Origin: Zeus faber
Taxonomy: Eukaryota; Chordata; Actinopteri; Zeiformes; Zeidae
DNA: 64,000 bases
Assembly: GCA_960531495.1 (NCBI GenBank)
Contig: OY482846.1
Span: 37,401,065 to 37,465,064, forward strand
Direction: 5' to 3'
This document shows, in pieces, positions 1-12,008 of this stretch; within the stretch, counting starts at the first letter, position 1; each line of letters begins with the position of its first letter. Below the pieces are notes generated by a model, which was not told the DNA's origin, did not search any database, and worked only from the letters and a program-made list of their open reading frames with translations. The translations under genes and the position numbers were made by a program.

Positions 1-330
1 CGCTTCTTTATCCTGATGGTTAATTTTCCAATGGGGCCATTAAAATGCTTATGTTTATGTACAATACATTGGAGAAATATATACATCCATATGCTTTGGC
101 TTATAAACGTATAAACCACTGTAAACCACTAGAGCTAATGACAGGGTTGAGGTCTCGTTAGAACCGAGACGTCACAGACATTTCGATCCATATCGATCCA
201 TATTATCCAAGCAGGAATTAGTGAAAAACAGATTAAATTTGACCGGAAGTAGCTGAACGTTCGTAAATCACCCACAGGCCAACATTCTAAAACTTCCAGT
301 CGGGCGCTGGAGCGAGATGAGTCTGTGGAG
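1..330. other. No recognised feature
   Basis: This AT-rich sequence shows no convincing reading frame, RNA gene or repeat end. A short direct repeat of 'tcgatccatat' lies near 183-205. Confidence 0.6.
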
Positions 331-1024
331 TAAGACGCTTTGTGACATCATCATCCAACTTGTTATATATGTGCAGGTTGTGGCTATGAAATCACATTTG
401 CGCCGTATGAGCTACGTGGTGTGGACTCCATCCCTCTGTAGTGGTTGCAAACTGCTTATGTGTGCGTATGTTCTGTATGAGTATGTATGTCTGTTCGCAT
501 CTAACCCGGTGTCACTCCATATTTTGCAACATTTGAGCCAGTGGTAACAGACAAACGGTAGAAGTCAAACAGTCCAAAACATATTCTGTGTTTGTGTCTT
601 CATGCATGGAGTTGGTTTACAGCTCCAAAGCAACGGGTCTGAATTGTGTCTGTTTTATTTTAGTCCCAAATCTTTAAAAAGTTGATGAAATGTCTCTGAG
701 GGACATGCAGTGTTTAATCCGGTTGAATGGAGCTGTGTTGTTTGGAACTTCCAAACGGAGTGATTTCCTTCCACATAGACACCGTGAGGCAGGACTCTGT
801 GCACTACAGGTAGTAGACAGCCACCTTCTAGTTTTTAGGATAAAGTCATAACGCGCAACAAGTGTTTAGGCTTGTAGTAGTAATTATTCGTGTCACCAGG
901 ACTCGGAGAACTTGCGTCACCGTGTCATTACAGTATGCCAGCCGATGCTGCATTCAAAGGAAACTTGGAAAATTGTAATTGGTGCCGATACTGGACCCTG
1001 TGTATTGCTGCTTGCAGCTTTATG

Positions 1025-1026
<2 letters not shown>
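331..1026 (+). repeat. Interspersed repeat family A, copy 1
   Basis: The segment matches, in inverted orientation, 43371-44152 over nearly its whole length. Shared blocks include 'gtgcaggttgtggct', 'agtggttgcaaactgc', 'gttgatgaaatgtct' and 'gggacatgcagtgtttaatc'. It runs directly into a TTA microsatellite, and copy 2 also ends in trinucleotide repeats, so the right end looks like a retroposon-type 3' end. I cannot assign it to a named family. Open frames at 317-547 and 890-1081 inside it are not conserved between the copies and are not called as genes. Confidence 0.75.
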
Positions 1027-1082
<56 letters not shown>

Positions 1083-1083
1083 A
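1027..1083. repeat. (TTA)n microsatellite
   Basis: About 18 perfect TTA units directly follow family A copy 1. The poly-Tyr and poly-Ile frames across it are artefacts of the repeat. Confidence 0.95.
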
Positions 1084-1216
1084 ATAAACATTATAAATGT
1101 TCAACTTTTTTCATAGATACTACTATTAATACTATTTACAGTTATAATTTTAAATCATTTTGTTCAGTGAGTGTCTCATCTTTTTCAGTGAGCAGCAGTT
1201 TTGACAGACAAATCTT

Positions 1217-1828
1217 AAGGCGCTTTCACACATGCACTGCAACCCTAAAATGATCCTGACATTACCCGGATTAGCTGTATGTGTGAACTCAAATGTCCAA
1301 ATCATTTCACCCAGACATTACTTGATCATTACCCAGCCAGCATCCTAGTACAAAAAAGTCCTAGAAATGTGATGTGTGAACAGAGCAGGTAATTGTCCAG
1401 ATCATTCACAGCGAGCAAGTGGGTGTGTCGCGTGTTGATGCGCCACTTATTTACCTTTGTGCAGATCTTTGTGCATGGAGTGTAACTGATGCTAACCTCT
1501 TTCTCTTTCTTTATTATTCCTTTCCACTCTCTTCTTTATATTGCGGACACTTCCAAATCCATGGAGTATCAATGCAAAAAAGCCCAACTACTGATAAGTC
1601 AGTAGCCTCGTCCGTCATCTTGTGTGCTGTAAAACTCTGCGGCATCAATGCATCATCGCGTCACATCCTGCCTCCTGCATGCTCTACCCAGGCTCTACCC
1701 CTTGTCTAAACCAAACTGATTATTTCCAGGTTGTGTGCTGTACTGACACGGGCAATCTTCGGTTTTCTGCTACCTGTGTGAAAGGGCAACTCTGGACATT
1801 GTCCAAAGTGCATGTGTGAAAGCAGCTT
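1217..1828. mobile_element. Non-autonomous TIR element (MITE)
   Basis: The left end (1217-1238) and right end (1807-1828) are inverted repeats of 22 bp with two mismatches; the inner 17 bp, 'gctttcacacatgcact', are perfectly inverted. The 612-bp body has no credible transposase. The motif 'tgtgtgaa' recurs inside (near 1280, 1372 and 1777), as is common in subterminal regions bound by a transposase. The superfamily is uncertain: a TTAA overlaps the left end but is not clearly repeated on the right. Confidence 0.75.
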
Positions 1829-3845
1829 CAGATTTTCTTTAAAATTATCTTTACTTTGCATCATGTGCGGTTGGCGTCTAGGCACTACTGCTCATCACTC
1901 CCGGCGAGATGTACAGCAAACAGGCATAATTAGTTAGCTAGAAATAAAGCAGACAGCAAAACAGGTCGGGCAAGAGGGATTAGCTGTTTAAATAGGCCGG
2001 CCCATAAGGGTGTGAAAGCGTGTGGCACCGTCATATTGTCGGAAAGACCTAGCTCCGCAAGCTAAACATCATTTTGGGTAATGGTTTGTATTCCCTACAT
2101 AGATTTTAGTTTTTTTCTGTCCCGAAATAAATATATATGTAAGATGATTGATTTTTTTATGGTTTACCTTGATCTCTGCAAAAAAAATGGTCCAAAAAGG
2201 ATCCCAATCCATTTTCCATTTTTGCATTACTGTAAAAAAAAAAATGTAATGATAACAGCATCCACGCGAGGCAGGACCTTAAGAAATCAAATCCAACAAC
2301 TGATCTCGCTTGACAGGGTTTTAGCTTTGGCAAAAGCTTATTCGACTCACATTTCTCCCGCAGTGAGCATATTTTCTGAATGGGAGATATTGCCATTTTC
2401 TGTATCTTGGGGACACCCCACTGTTTGCTTTCACATCGGCGAGACGTTTTATCAGAGCGGAGAATCTGAGAATAGGGTCGCTCTTCTTCACAAACATGTT
2501 GCGTTACATAGGGAGCATGTGATTGCTGAAAATCCTGAACACCAATAACAAAAGAAAAAGTTCTGCAGGCTTTTCTCAAACTGTCAAAATGTAGAGTTCG
2601 GACTGAAGTGAACTACATAACTCGTAAGTTAAAAACAAGGTATCTTTAGGACACAATAAGCACAAATGAACTGTGTTGGAAGCCAATGTGAAAGTGGTTT
2701 TAAACTGCAGTTCCACTAACAGCCTCAAAGGAAGGAAGTGAATGGAAGTCAATGGAAAAAGAAAAAAAACTTCTCTCTCGAAGTATAATATCAATATATA
2801 CATTTTTTTCTACAAGACTTTAGGTTCTCAATATCTACGTTTACCTCTTCCTAATGGGTGTCTTGGTTGTGATTTTAAAAATGATCATTCCATGAAGAGG
2901 ATTGCATTTAAAGAGGGTTGTACTGTCTGACTTGAGTGACAGGTCTCCAGTTTGCGTTGGAGCAAGGAGGGCGTGTCTCTTCCTTCCTCCAACTCTGCCA
3001 TGGTTTCAGTCTGCCCTAACCAGCACACGGAGACTCTGCCCCCACTGCCCAAATTGAAAGAGTTCTGTCTCTGTTTCCTGTCAAGATACAGTAGCGAGCG
3101 TTGGAGGCTTCAAACCGTCCCTCAGAAATCAACATTATTTCCATATTTTTTCCGCAGTTTATCTTGAATAATTGCAGTTGTTTGATAGAATAATAATCTG
3201 CAGAATTTTGATTCACTCGAGCCTTGCTTTTGTGACGTTTTATGATGTTTTGTAACGACACCTTCCCACAGTATGGTGCTTGGGCTTCTGAACTAAAGAC
3301 GTATTAACATGTAATACAAGTCCAATCTGGACTGAAGTTGCATAGACTCTGATAACCCCGGGCATTTGAGCAGGGAATGACAATTGTAAAATTATTATTA
3401 TATTACAATTATGACCGTTATTATTGCCAATAATTTTGCATTCTTGGAGAGAGGTTATGAGGAAGAATCAATATTAATGAATTAATGATGAAAAGAAGAG
3501 ATCAATTATTGCCATAAAAATAAAAAATAAAAGGTATTCTATTTATTTCATCAAAAATAAATCACCTAGAAGTGATAATGAAGTTGCACACACATTTTTT
3601 TTTCGATAGACTATGTTGCTTTTCAGCCTTGTATTGATGCTATTTAAAAATGCTATTTAAACCATCAGTTTATTGCAGAATATTAAACCATCTGTGGGTG
3701 GAATTTGCTGATAACATTCACAGGGATGCAGAATGACTTTTGACAGGAAGGGGTTTGGCTATCAAGTCATTTCAAGCATTTCAAATGTTACGGCTGAGCA
3801 AGACGCCCAACCACGTGATTGGGGCTCCCGCATTGTGGTTCTCCT
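1829..3845. other. No gene recognised
   Basis: The longest frame (2081-2548, plus, 155 codons) overlaps a 140-codon minus frame (2157-2579). Neither shows a familiar domain, a signal peptide or a conserved partner in the window. The segment 3380-3560 is very AT-rich with short palindromes. It reads as decayed non-coding DNA. Confidence 0.5.
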
Positions 3846-4282
3846 CAGGAGTTCTCAACCTTTTTTGGCCCACGATCCAATCTTTAGCTCCCCTCTAATT
3901 CTCACATTAATAGCAAGCTGGGAATATGACAAAAAGGTCAAATTTTTGTCCTTTTAATATTACTCATGAGCTGGCGTCCCTAATTTTATGCTTAACAATT
4001 TAGATTTAGCCTAAATTAGAATCTTTCTACCTTCAAAACTGTCTGAAAAGTGCATTACTGTTCAAATTGTGGATATTACACAGTACAAATTAGGAATTAG
4101 CAGGACTGTTTCATCTGAATTTGTGTGTCGCATCAGCTACATTTATTGTATCATAGAGCATGAAGTGAGTCTAAATTGATTATACAGAAATGGTGATGTA
4201 TTTTAAACCTATGAAAAATAGTCTTTTGTTAAAAATATGTCAATTAAATATCAATATACCTCCTAGGGTTGAGAACTGTCCT
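3846..4282. mobile_element. hAT-like MITE
   Basis: The left end reads 'caggagttctcaacc' (3846-3860) and the right end 'ggttgagaactgtcct' (4267-4282), giving inverted ends with an 11-bp perfect core, 'agttctcaacc'. The start CAG plus 'gttctcaacctttttt' is the usual look of hAT-derived MITEs in vertebrates. No transposase frame lies inside. A clear 8-bp target duplication is not visible. Confidence 0.6.
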
Positions 4283-4597
4283 ATATTAATCATAGTTTTG
4301 ATTGATTTGTCACTTCAGCTTCGTGTGAGGCCTGCTGGTACATGGAGGTACAGCGGGATAGGAGATATGAATATGAATGGCGCTGAAGTTATCGTTTTAA
4401 TAGACTCCCATCGACCACCAGCCCGCATCATTAGTTTCCCTTTTAAATCAACTTTTTTGAATCTTAAAAATACACCCAGACTCTGTCAAGCTGTCGCATG
4501 CTATGAGCCACCGTGTCAGAGGATCTGTCAGACAATGAAAGTAAAAGTGCGCTGTCATCTTCCCAGCGTTGATTTAAAGTGACTGCGACTTTCGGTT
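4283..4597. other. No gene recognised; precedes poly(A)
   Basis: A 130-codon frame (4190-4582) crosses this stretch without recognisable similarity. The stretch ends in 23 A residues, so its 3' part could be retroposed sequence, but I see no partner copy. Confidence 0.4.
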
Positions 4598-4620
4598 AAA
4601 AAAAAAAAAAAAAAAAAAAA
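4598..4620. repeat. Poly(A) tract of 23 nt
   Basis: An uninterrupted run of 23 A follows 'ttcggtt'. It may be the tail of a plus-strand retroposon whose body has decayed. Confidence 0.9.
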
Positions 4621-4830
4621 GTTTTATCGAGTAAAAGCGACTATTATGAAATTTGTATCAGAAAAGGGGGACGGAAATAAAGAAATTAAAGTGTTATCGG
4701 TGATTGGCCGCAAACTTAACAAACACACTGAAGAGGATGGGAAATTATACAAATGGAAGGTTTTTTTAGTATAAGTATAAGTCGAAAATGACCATTATTT
4801 TTAGAGTGCGCTGCCATTGTTACACAAGAT

Positions 4831-4900
4831 TAGATGAGATAAGATTAACTTCATTCATCATTGAAGAGGAGATAACAATTTAGAAAAAAGCAGTTATCGG
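4831..4900 (-). mobile_element. Possible LINE 3'-end fragment
   Basis: The string 'agatgagataagattaactt' resembles the 3' terminus of fish L2-type LINEs read on the minus strand (an AATAAAGTT-like end). Only this short end is visible, so the call is weak. Confidence 0.3.
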
Positions 4901-4925
4901 ACACAGCAAAGAGAAAAAAAAAAAA

Positions 4926-4973
4926 ATATATATATATATATATAATAATAATAATACTATAATAATACTAAAA

Positions 4974-5011
<38 letters not shown>

Positions 5012-5119
5012 GATATGGGTTTGTATACATACTGTACAGAAATGAGCATGTCAATTTGACTCTTTTATACATGTTATACATGACATATAACTAAATATAT
5101 ATATATATATATATATATA
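4926..5119. repeat. (TA)n / (TAA)n microsatellite cluster
   Basis: There are three blocks: TA with TAA interruptions (4926-4960), TA (4976-5008) and TA (5094-5119), separated by unique AT-rich sequence. Confidence 0.9.
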
Positions 5120-5483
5120 CACAACAACAATATATTGTAATAATGTAAAATAATGTAAAAAAACAAGTGTGAGATGAGATTTATTCAGCACTCTCTGAGT
5201 TGGTAAAGGCTGAACCCTTTACAAAAAAGGGCATCGTGCTGATGGGCACTGGCACCCGACGTCTCTAACACTTTGACACATCCAATGTCACCTACACAGC
5301 TGTCAGGTGCAGATATCACTAGGCCTTTGGAGTGAAGCGGAATTCTAAATGACACAAGAGAAGCAAAAAAATAAATAAATTGGTTAAAGATGATGCATGC
5401 AATGGAAAATATGATCTGAGAATATTTTGGGGGAAAAATCATTTTTGTGTGTAAACATACTACGATGACACAGAGAGCTCAAC

Positions 5484-6229
5484 GCACTGCAACTTCAGAA
5501 AACACATGCAAATAGACAAAACACAAGTAAATTACAACCGCATTAACAGGAAAGACAATCGCATTAACATAAAACCCAACCGCATAAACAGAAAACACAA
5601 ACGCAAAACCACATTACGGAGTTGAGCCACACCGGATGTGCTGATTTATCTGCAATAAAATATAATATTAAACACAATTATTCTGCTTCCTCCGTGCAAT
5701 TAATAAATAGAAAAAACAACTTTTATATCAATCCACAGTTTTTATTCAAGCCATTTAATTGTGATGTTCCAGAGAAAACAGCTTCTACCGGCTCTGTGAT
5801 AGTGTGGAGAAGTTCGTGAACGATTCCAATCTTTTGGGTGAATTAACTGAACTCAATCACTTCCTGAAACGATCCGTTCATCAGTCTGTTCAGTTTGAAC
5901 CGTTCAAGAACTTCACCACACTATCACAGAGCCGGATTGAAGCTGTTTTCTCTGGAACATCGCACTTAAATGGCTGAAATTAAAACTGTGGATTGATATA
6001 AAAGTTGTTTTTTTGCATTTATATATTGCACGGAGGAGGCAGATGGACGATAATTACAGACACAAAATAATTGTGTTTTAATATAATTTATTGCGGATAA
6101 ATCAGTGCATCCGGTGTAGCTTGCTTCCGTAATATGGTTGTGCGTTCGTTTTTTCTGTTAATGTGGTTGTGTTTTTCATTATTTACTTGTGTTTTGTCTA
6201 TTTGCATGTGTTTTCTTAAGTTGCAGTGC
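5484..6229. mobile_element. Long-inverted-repeat (foldback) element
   Basis: The left arm (5484 to about 5830) is the inverted copy of the right arm (about 5905-6229), separated by roughly 75 bp. Outer ends are 'gcactgcaa' (5484-5492) and 'ttgcagtgc' (6221-6229). Inner shared blocks include 'ttttatatcaatccacag', 'gatgttccagagaaaacag' and 'ggctctgtgatagtgtgg'. The whole 746-bp element is almost one long hairpin with imperfect pairing. It has no transposase and a transcript would be double-stranded. The arms differ at scattered sites and by small indels, so it is not recent. Confidence 0.85.
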
Positions 6230-6238
6230 TGTCAGGGC

Positions 6239-6752
6239 CACTGTAGCATATGTCAGCCACAACATTAATACCACTGACAGGTGAAGTGAATAACATTGCT
6301 CATCTCGCTCCACGGCAACTGTCAAGGGGTGGGATATATTAGGCAGCAAGTGAACAGTCAGTTCTTGAAGTTGATGTGTTGGAAGCAGGAAAAATGGACA
6401 AGTGTAAGGATCTGAGCCACTTTGACAAGGACCAAATTGTGATGGCTAGATGACTGGATTAGAGCATCTCCAAAACGTCAGGACTTCTGGAGTGTTCCTG
6501 GTATGTAGCGGTTAGTGCCGACCAAAAGTGGACCAAGAATGGACAACTGGCGACAGGGTCATGGGTGCCCATGGGCTCATTGATGCACGTGAGGAGAAAA
6601 GGCCTAGCCCGTCTGGTCCAACAGAAGAGCAACAGTAGCACAAATTGGGGAAATAGTAAATGCTGCTATGATAGAAAGGTGTCAGAACACACAGTGCATC
6701 ACAGCTTTCTGAGTATGGGGCTGTGTAGCTGCGGACCGGTCAGAGTGCAGTA
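6239..6752 (+). pseudogene. Tc1-like transposase relic (N-terminal part)
   Basis: The segment has the left part of a common fish Tc1/mariner family: 'gtcagccacaacattaat' leader, then an ATG at about 6394 with a decayed reading frame. Recognisable pieces are '[12 protein letters not shown]', the following helix-turn-helix around 'SISK', and 'YDRKVSEHTVHHSF' with 'MGLCSCGPVRV' at 6675-6750. These are the paired-type DNA-binding domains. The catalytic DDE part is absent because similarity stops at about 6752, where GT-rich sequence begins. There are in-frame stops and frameshifts, so it is dead. Confidence 0.85.
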
Positions 6753-8716
6753 TGTGTATGTGTGCCTATGTGTATATACAGAAATCGTGAGAAATCCTGA
6801 GCTTTTATGCAGGGTCACTAATTGTTGGCAGCGGCTGTTCTTAGTGTGGGGTGAACCCGATCCGTGATGACCATCAGCTTGTGGAACCAGGATCTGAACA
6901 AAGGATAGAGATAGAGGGACAGACCAAAAAAACACCAAACAATCACATTCACCCCAAAAATGGAAGTTAAAAAAAAACACTCAAGGAGAGCACACCTGTC
7001 ACAGGGGAGCAGGCTAGGCGGAGCTGACGGTATGTATAGGTATATACTGCATGTTTTTAACTATATATATGATTCCATAAACAAAGCTCAGAAATTTATA
7101 TAGTTGACTCAGCATCTTTTACTCAACAATCACGTTCCTATTTATAAAGAATGGTCATTGTGGGAGTTTCTACCCACAGGTACAGCTTTAGGAAGCTAGA
7201 CGGTGTCTTCTTGGTAGTCGGGTGCAGACATACTGTGAGTCTTCATTAATAAATAAAAACATAAAGGCTCTCTGGCCAAAGTGGGAACATGAAATAAAAG
7301 GATTAATCAGTCCAGGCTTCTCTTTGGTGGCAGTCTGGTCTGCAGGTTCTCCAGCGTTCCTGCACCAGGCAATCCACACGGCAAGACAAAACAACACATA
7401 AGAAAGGTCTCCCAGCCAGATCCCACCAATCAGCGCTAATGGGGCTGATCAGCAGACCAGGTACAGCTGTGCCATGGTGGAAAGAAGCCAGCGTCGCCAC
7501 TTGCAGAATGTGGCTTAACCACGCGCCCTCATCTGCCACAGTCATCTCTAAATGTATTTGAATATGATATGAAATACATTCATATTAATTGATAAATCCA
7601 ATCATATCTCTAAGGATAATGAAAATAAATGGTGGTCTCATGTGTGTTGTAGGTCCTCCTATATGGATCATTATCAATTCCACAAACAGGAAAACTAGTC
7701 ACATGATATAGGTTTGGTCAAATAACGCACTTCCTTCCAGCCATTTCAGAAAAAAACACACAACACCATTTTGCAGGATGCTTTTCAACAAATACTGTCT
7801 GAGTGGGTGCAGTGCAAATTAAAGAAGAAAATCAGGAAAAAACAACCAACAAAAAAACAAGTGGAATCCTTTCCCTGTCCATCTGTTAAATCCAACAGGG
7901 CCAGCGGCTTACATAAATAGAAAATCCCCCAAAGAAAGAAGGACAGCTGGCACCGTTGAATGACTCGATCCATTTACCTGCACCACATTTGACATTTATT
8001 GAAAAGGGAAGGACTGCCAGAAAATAGCCACCGTGTTTGTCTCCTTGTTTTTTTATTGATTATGAATCTGGGAGCTGCCTTTTTAAGACTTGCTTGACTC
8101 ATTTGGCACACTGACTAGAATGTCTATTTCTAAATGCATGCAGACTTGATCATTACTCATCGTTAGAAATTGGTGGGTTCCCTTTTGAATGTTATTTTGC
8201 TACCGCTGCTTTAATCTCACATCTTACATCCCGCCATGGCCTATAAAACCTCTAATAGCTCTGTAAGCAGAGCTGCTCGCCTCAGCAACTAAAATGACCA
8301 CGCACCTATCACAGCAGCCATTAAAGGCTGTGTATTATTCGATTTTGAGCTTTCCTCATCCAAATGCTGTGTCAGTAGCGCTTGTCTGAAAAGGTCCTGA
8401 AAGGGGCTAGAGAGTGAATGTAAAATCTGTCGAACGTGGCATTTCATCAGTTGAATTAAGAGTTCACCATGAAGAATCGACCAGCAAGGGACAAATATTA
8501 ACCAAGGCCTGTGCTTCGGCCCATGCTTGAATCCAGGGATGATTGAGACTTTTGGTTCAAATCCCAAAGTTTCACTGGAACCACAACAACAAAAAAAACG
8601 CCTGCTGGAACAGGAGGGGGGTTTGGCTGTCAGGTTAGGTCGGCCTAGCATAGCTGTACATGGCAGAGAGTGCAGTACATTTGGAGTGTAAGAAAAGGGG
8701 TGTCGTATGGAGCTCG
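6753..8716. other. No gene recognised
   Basis: Several 60-90 codon frames overlap on both strands with no recognisable domain. No inverted repeat or microsatellite of note was seen. Confidence 0.5.
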
Positions 8717-8754
8717 GATCAGAGTTGGCATGATGTTTCATGCCAACTCTGATC
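8717..8754. repeat. Perfect hairpin, 17-bp stem, 4-nt loop
   Basis: The arm 8717-8733 ('gatcagagttggcatga') is exactly inverted at 8738-8754 around the loop 'tgtt'. It sits inside a 168-codon minus-strand frame (8289-8795) that I do not recognise. It is not followed by a T run and is not a bacterial-type terminator. Confidence 0.95.
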
Positions 8755-10740
8755 AATACCCCAAACATTAACAAAGTTGCACTCACAAGTTGCACTTATT
8801 CACAAGTTGCAGTTTGATGGACAACTCGACAGACCAATGAGAGAGCACCTCGGGTGGGGTTATTAGCTCCCTTCACTTTTGAAGAGCAGCATCAAAGGCG
8901 TCATTCCAGGCTTTCTCCTTCGTGGATGAGAAAGCCTGGGGACGGTTTACCAGATCAATTTTGGAACCTGATGATCTTTGACACAACATTTGCTTAGACT
9001 GGCCACCCAAACACTAGCCTCCAGCTTGATCGACACTTTGCTCACTGAGAAACCAGAAGGGTGACACAAGTACAACTAAGACGGGCTCCTCTGTGACATG
9101 TTTGGTTCATGGGAATTAAAAAAGAAAGGAAGGACATCGGTCAATCCACCAAAATAGCCTCATGAAAAATTGTTGAATTTTGTAATGATATGGGACGTGT
9201 GAACATCTCATTAAACAGATAATGTCCAAAGCCTAACACGCCACCCTATCGTATATAATATACAAACGGTTATTGCATTTAAATATGTCTCCAAAGCAAC
9301 AAGGTTCTTAATGATGCCATATGTCCGTATTCAAGGAGGGAGCGGTGGGGTTGATTGACTGAGTTGCGGCTGGTTGCTCAGACCGTTTAAAGAAGAGAGG
9401 GCAAAACAAAATTCATCTGGATTGTAAATGTGATCTTGATCATCAAGCAACACTTCAGTTATTGCCGAATAAACTGTGATTTAAAAAAAAATCATTGAAC
9501 TCAATTGTGAATGCAGCTGTGGCAGGCAATATAAATAGCTGGATTTAGGGTTTGTTTGCAAGTTTGTAGTACATTTGACAGGCAATAAAAATTTGCGAAA
9601 AGATGGCACTGTATAATTTTCATGACATAAATCGACACAAAACATGTATCTGCAGTCAAAATGTTCTCTGACTCAAGGCTGAGAGGAGATCTTGTGAACC
9701 ACAGTTGTGTTTTTTTACTGTAGGGACGCAAGCAAATATCCTCCCGTATGTCGATGATGTCAAAATTATTCGACACATCGCTCAATGCACATTTCCCGAG
9801 CAATTCGTGACCCGGGTGGGTTTGATCAAAATTGATCGACAATGTACTGGCAGGTGTGCAAATACTTATTTTTTTCACCTTTCAAGCTATTTTTGCCAGC
9901 GATTGCTGTCATTGCTGTCATATGGATCTTGGTGTTCTATAATATATGGCTTGGTACGATACATTGTATTTCCTATAATGCCTTTTGAAAGGCCTTCATA
10001 ATTCTAAGGGTCATACAGTTGTCACAAACTATAAGGGACTGAAGTTATAATTAAACTACAGAAGTAGCACACAAAAATATTGAGTTGCATTGTTTTGACA
10101 GCGCTGGCACACGTATTGTTCGGCATTAATGCCCTATGCTTTGTCTCCTCCTGTTGCCTTTATCAAATGCCTGCCGCTGCATTTCATTCATCTTCTTGTC
10201 ATATTTCCTTTGTGCTGTGTGCATTAGTGTCTCGTCTAATCCCCACCCACTGTCCCTCATGAAGGAGCCTTTTTACCCAGCAGTCTGGAGCTGAGGAGGG
10301 AAATGAGGAGTGTTCTTAATATGCCTCCCCGGTTTGGTGGCAGCCCATGATATCAGCATGAACCAGCCTCGCGAGCAAAATTTAAAGCCGCTCCGTGCGA
10401 CATCCGGTCTCCACAGATAGCCAAGGAGCATTACAACATATCATTCAAGTCACAAATACTATAAATAAAGCACTCCCCCCATGCAGCCGAACCTCCCTTG
10501 TCATATCAAATGTCACTGTTCCAGTGAAGAGGGTGTTTAGGAATGGGAGTTTCATGGGGGTTTCCAGCCAATCTAAGAGAGAGGTGCAGAATCGCAGGAG
10601 AAGGAGAAGATACAGGGACAGTTAGGTCCGACACGGGTTCTCCTGAGTTCTGGAATCAAGGTCTTTTCCAAACAGAATCCGACATGATTTTCCAGGGCAA
10701 AGTCCCATGCTAATGCATGCTTAATTTTTTTAAGCATAAT
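8755..10740. other. No gene recognised
   Basis: The stretch has mixed composition. A weaker inverted repeat lies at 8906-8939 (12-bp stem, 10-nt loop). The minus-strand frame 9501-9878 (125 codons) and the plus frames near 9705-10262 show no domain. No repeat ends were seen. Confidence 0.5.
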
Positions 10741-11151
10741 TGTGACCCACCGCAGCAAAACCCGCTATCTCGCGCATTTCTAAATTCACCAGGAGCAGCC
10801 AATTTGTTGAAAAAACCTTTACAGAAGGACAATTCGATTTTTCTAGATTTGTCTTCCTTTGTTTATTTTTTATCTCTCAACGTATTTTCAAAAAGCTTTG
10901 TTTGATTTATAAATAGTACATTATTTTAAACCATGGAGTTTAATATTCCTGTTCGGTTACATGAGGAAACACACTGAACAACGCTGAACCACGCCGATCG
11001 ATTGTTTTGTTTAAAGCGACCGTCCAGGTGAAGGTCATTCCTCCATATTCCATATGATGTGAAGTCACAATGTGAAATCGTTTTGATAGAGTTTAGCCTC
11101 TAAATTGTACTACTTTTACACTTTTACACAACTTTTCATCTCCATATTGTT

Positions 11152-11460
11152 ATGGATTACGAGAAGCAGGTGGCTGATGTAAATCATTTCGCTTACCTTA
11201 ATTTGACCAGTGCGATAGATCCAGGTCATTGTAAGCAACGCATACTGGACTTCATTTTCTGTGATGATAGTCAATTCTCCGACAGCGATGCTGAATCTGA
11301 TACCGGCGTTATCCCGGACTTGGAGAACCTTTTAAACAGTGGATTTCAACCTGAATGTAACGATGAAATGGATTATTTTCAAGAACCATCGGAGGAGTCC
11401 AATGATACGCCCGTTGTTGTTACAAGGGAAAAGGTTTATGACGTGATGAAGTCCGTGTAG
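11152..11460 (+). CDS. Acidic N-terminal ORF of family B transposon
   Basis: The frame has 102 codons and starts 'MDYEKQVADVNHF'. The middle is strongly acidic and serine-rich ('DDSQFSDSDAESD', about residues 42-54), followed by a second acidic stretch around residues 80-90. The same start and acidic block can be read in copy 3 (minus strand, ATG at about 61158) with stops, and the start alone in copy 2 (14479). Conservation of frame and ATG between copies argues for a real protein once encoded by the full-length element. Past the stop, another frame continues near 11490-11530 with a 'CKC' pattern. Acidic N-termini occur in several cut-and-paste transposases; a piggyBac-like or Kolobok-like origin is only a guess. 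Confidence 0.45.
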   Translation: MDYEKQVADVNHFAYLNLTSAIDPGHCKQRILDFIFCDDSQFSDSDAESDTGVIPDLENLLNSGFQPECNDEMDYFQEPSEESNDTPVVVTREKVYDVMKSV

Positions 11461-11981
11461 GTTGGTGATGCAGATTATGAACAAGTAGCAATGGACAAGA
11501 TTCTCAAGTTTACCTGCAAATGCAGCCAGGGGCAAAAAGAAAATGAAAAAATGCCCCAAACAGGCTCTCAGGGTGTAGCTGGGGTAGGGTTGGGGTTAGC
11601 CCACATAATAACTCCAAGAACTTTGAAGATATTTTGCATACACACATTTATATAGTAAATGACACAACAAAGTTGATATACAGAGACTCATATTATTGAT
11701 AGACTCTACATTTTGTTGTGTTGTCTGCACTTTTAGACTCCTAAATAATTCCACTTTTATAAAACATGATTATTCTTACTTTTAAATAAAAGCCTTTTCA
11801 AAAACAAAATATGTGTGTCGATGGCTGTTCAACATTGTCTCAAAACACAAGAACAATGAAGAGATTGCCCCTTTCAGCAGGGTGTGAAGTCCCCATTCAC
11901 TAGGGTGTCAAGTAGCCATGCGGCTTTGTTGGTCCTCCAACTCATTTGCATTCTGGGACCTGGCTGAATGAAGCCAAGTGT

Positions 11982-12008
11982 GTGTGTGTGTGTGTGTGTG
12001 GGGGGGGG
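11982..12008. repeat. (GT)n followed by poly(G)
   Basis: About nine GT units run into nine G residues. The block is absent from the equivalent part of family B copy 3, so it arose after the copies separated. Confidence 0.9.

Noticed and set aside
2081..2579. Overlapping 155-codon and 140-codon ORFs on opposite strands
   Set aside because: Neither has a domain or splice context; the plus frame contains long AT-rich, Phe/Lys-rich stretches typical of chance ORFs.
4926..5008. TATA promoter elements
   Set aside because: They are part of TA microsatellites, as are similar strings at 18052, 24550, 36025 and 56745.
8289..8795. 168-codon minus-strand ORF
   Set aside because: No domain, and a perfect foldback hairpin lies within it, which argues against a conserved coding region.
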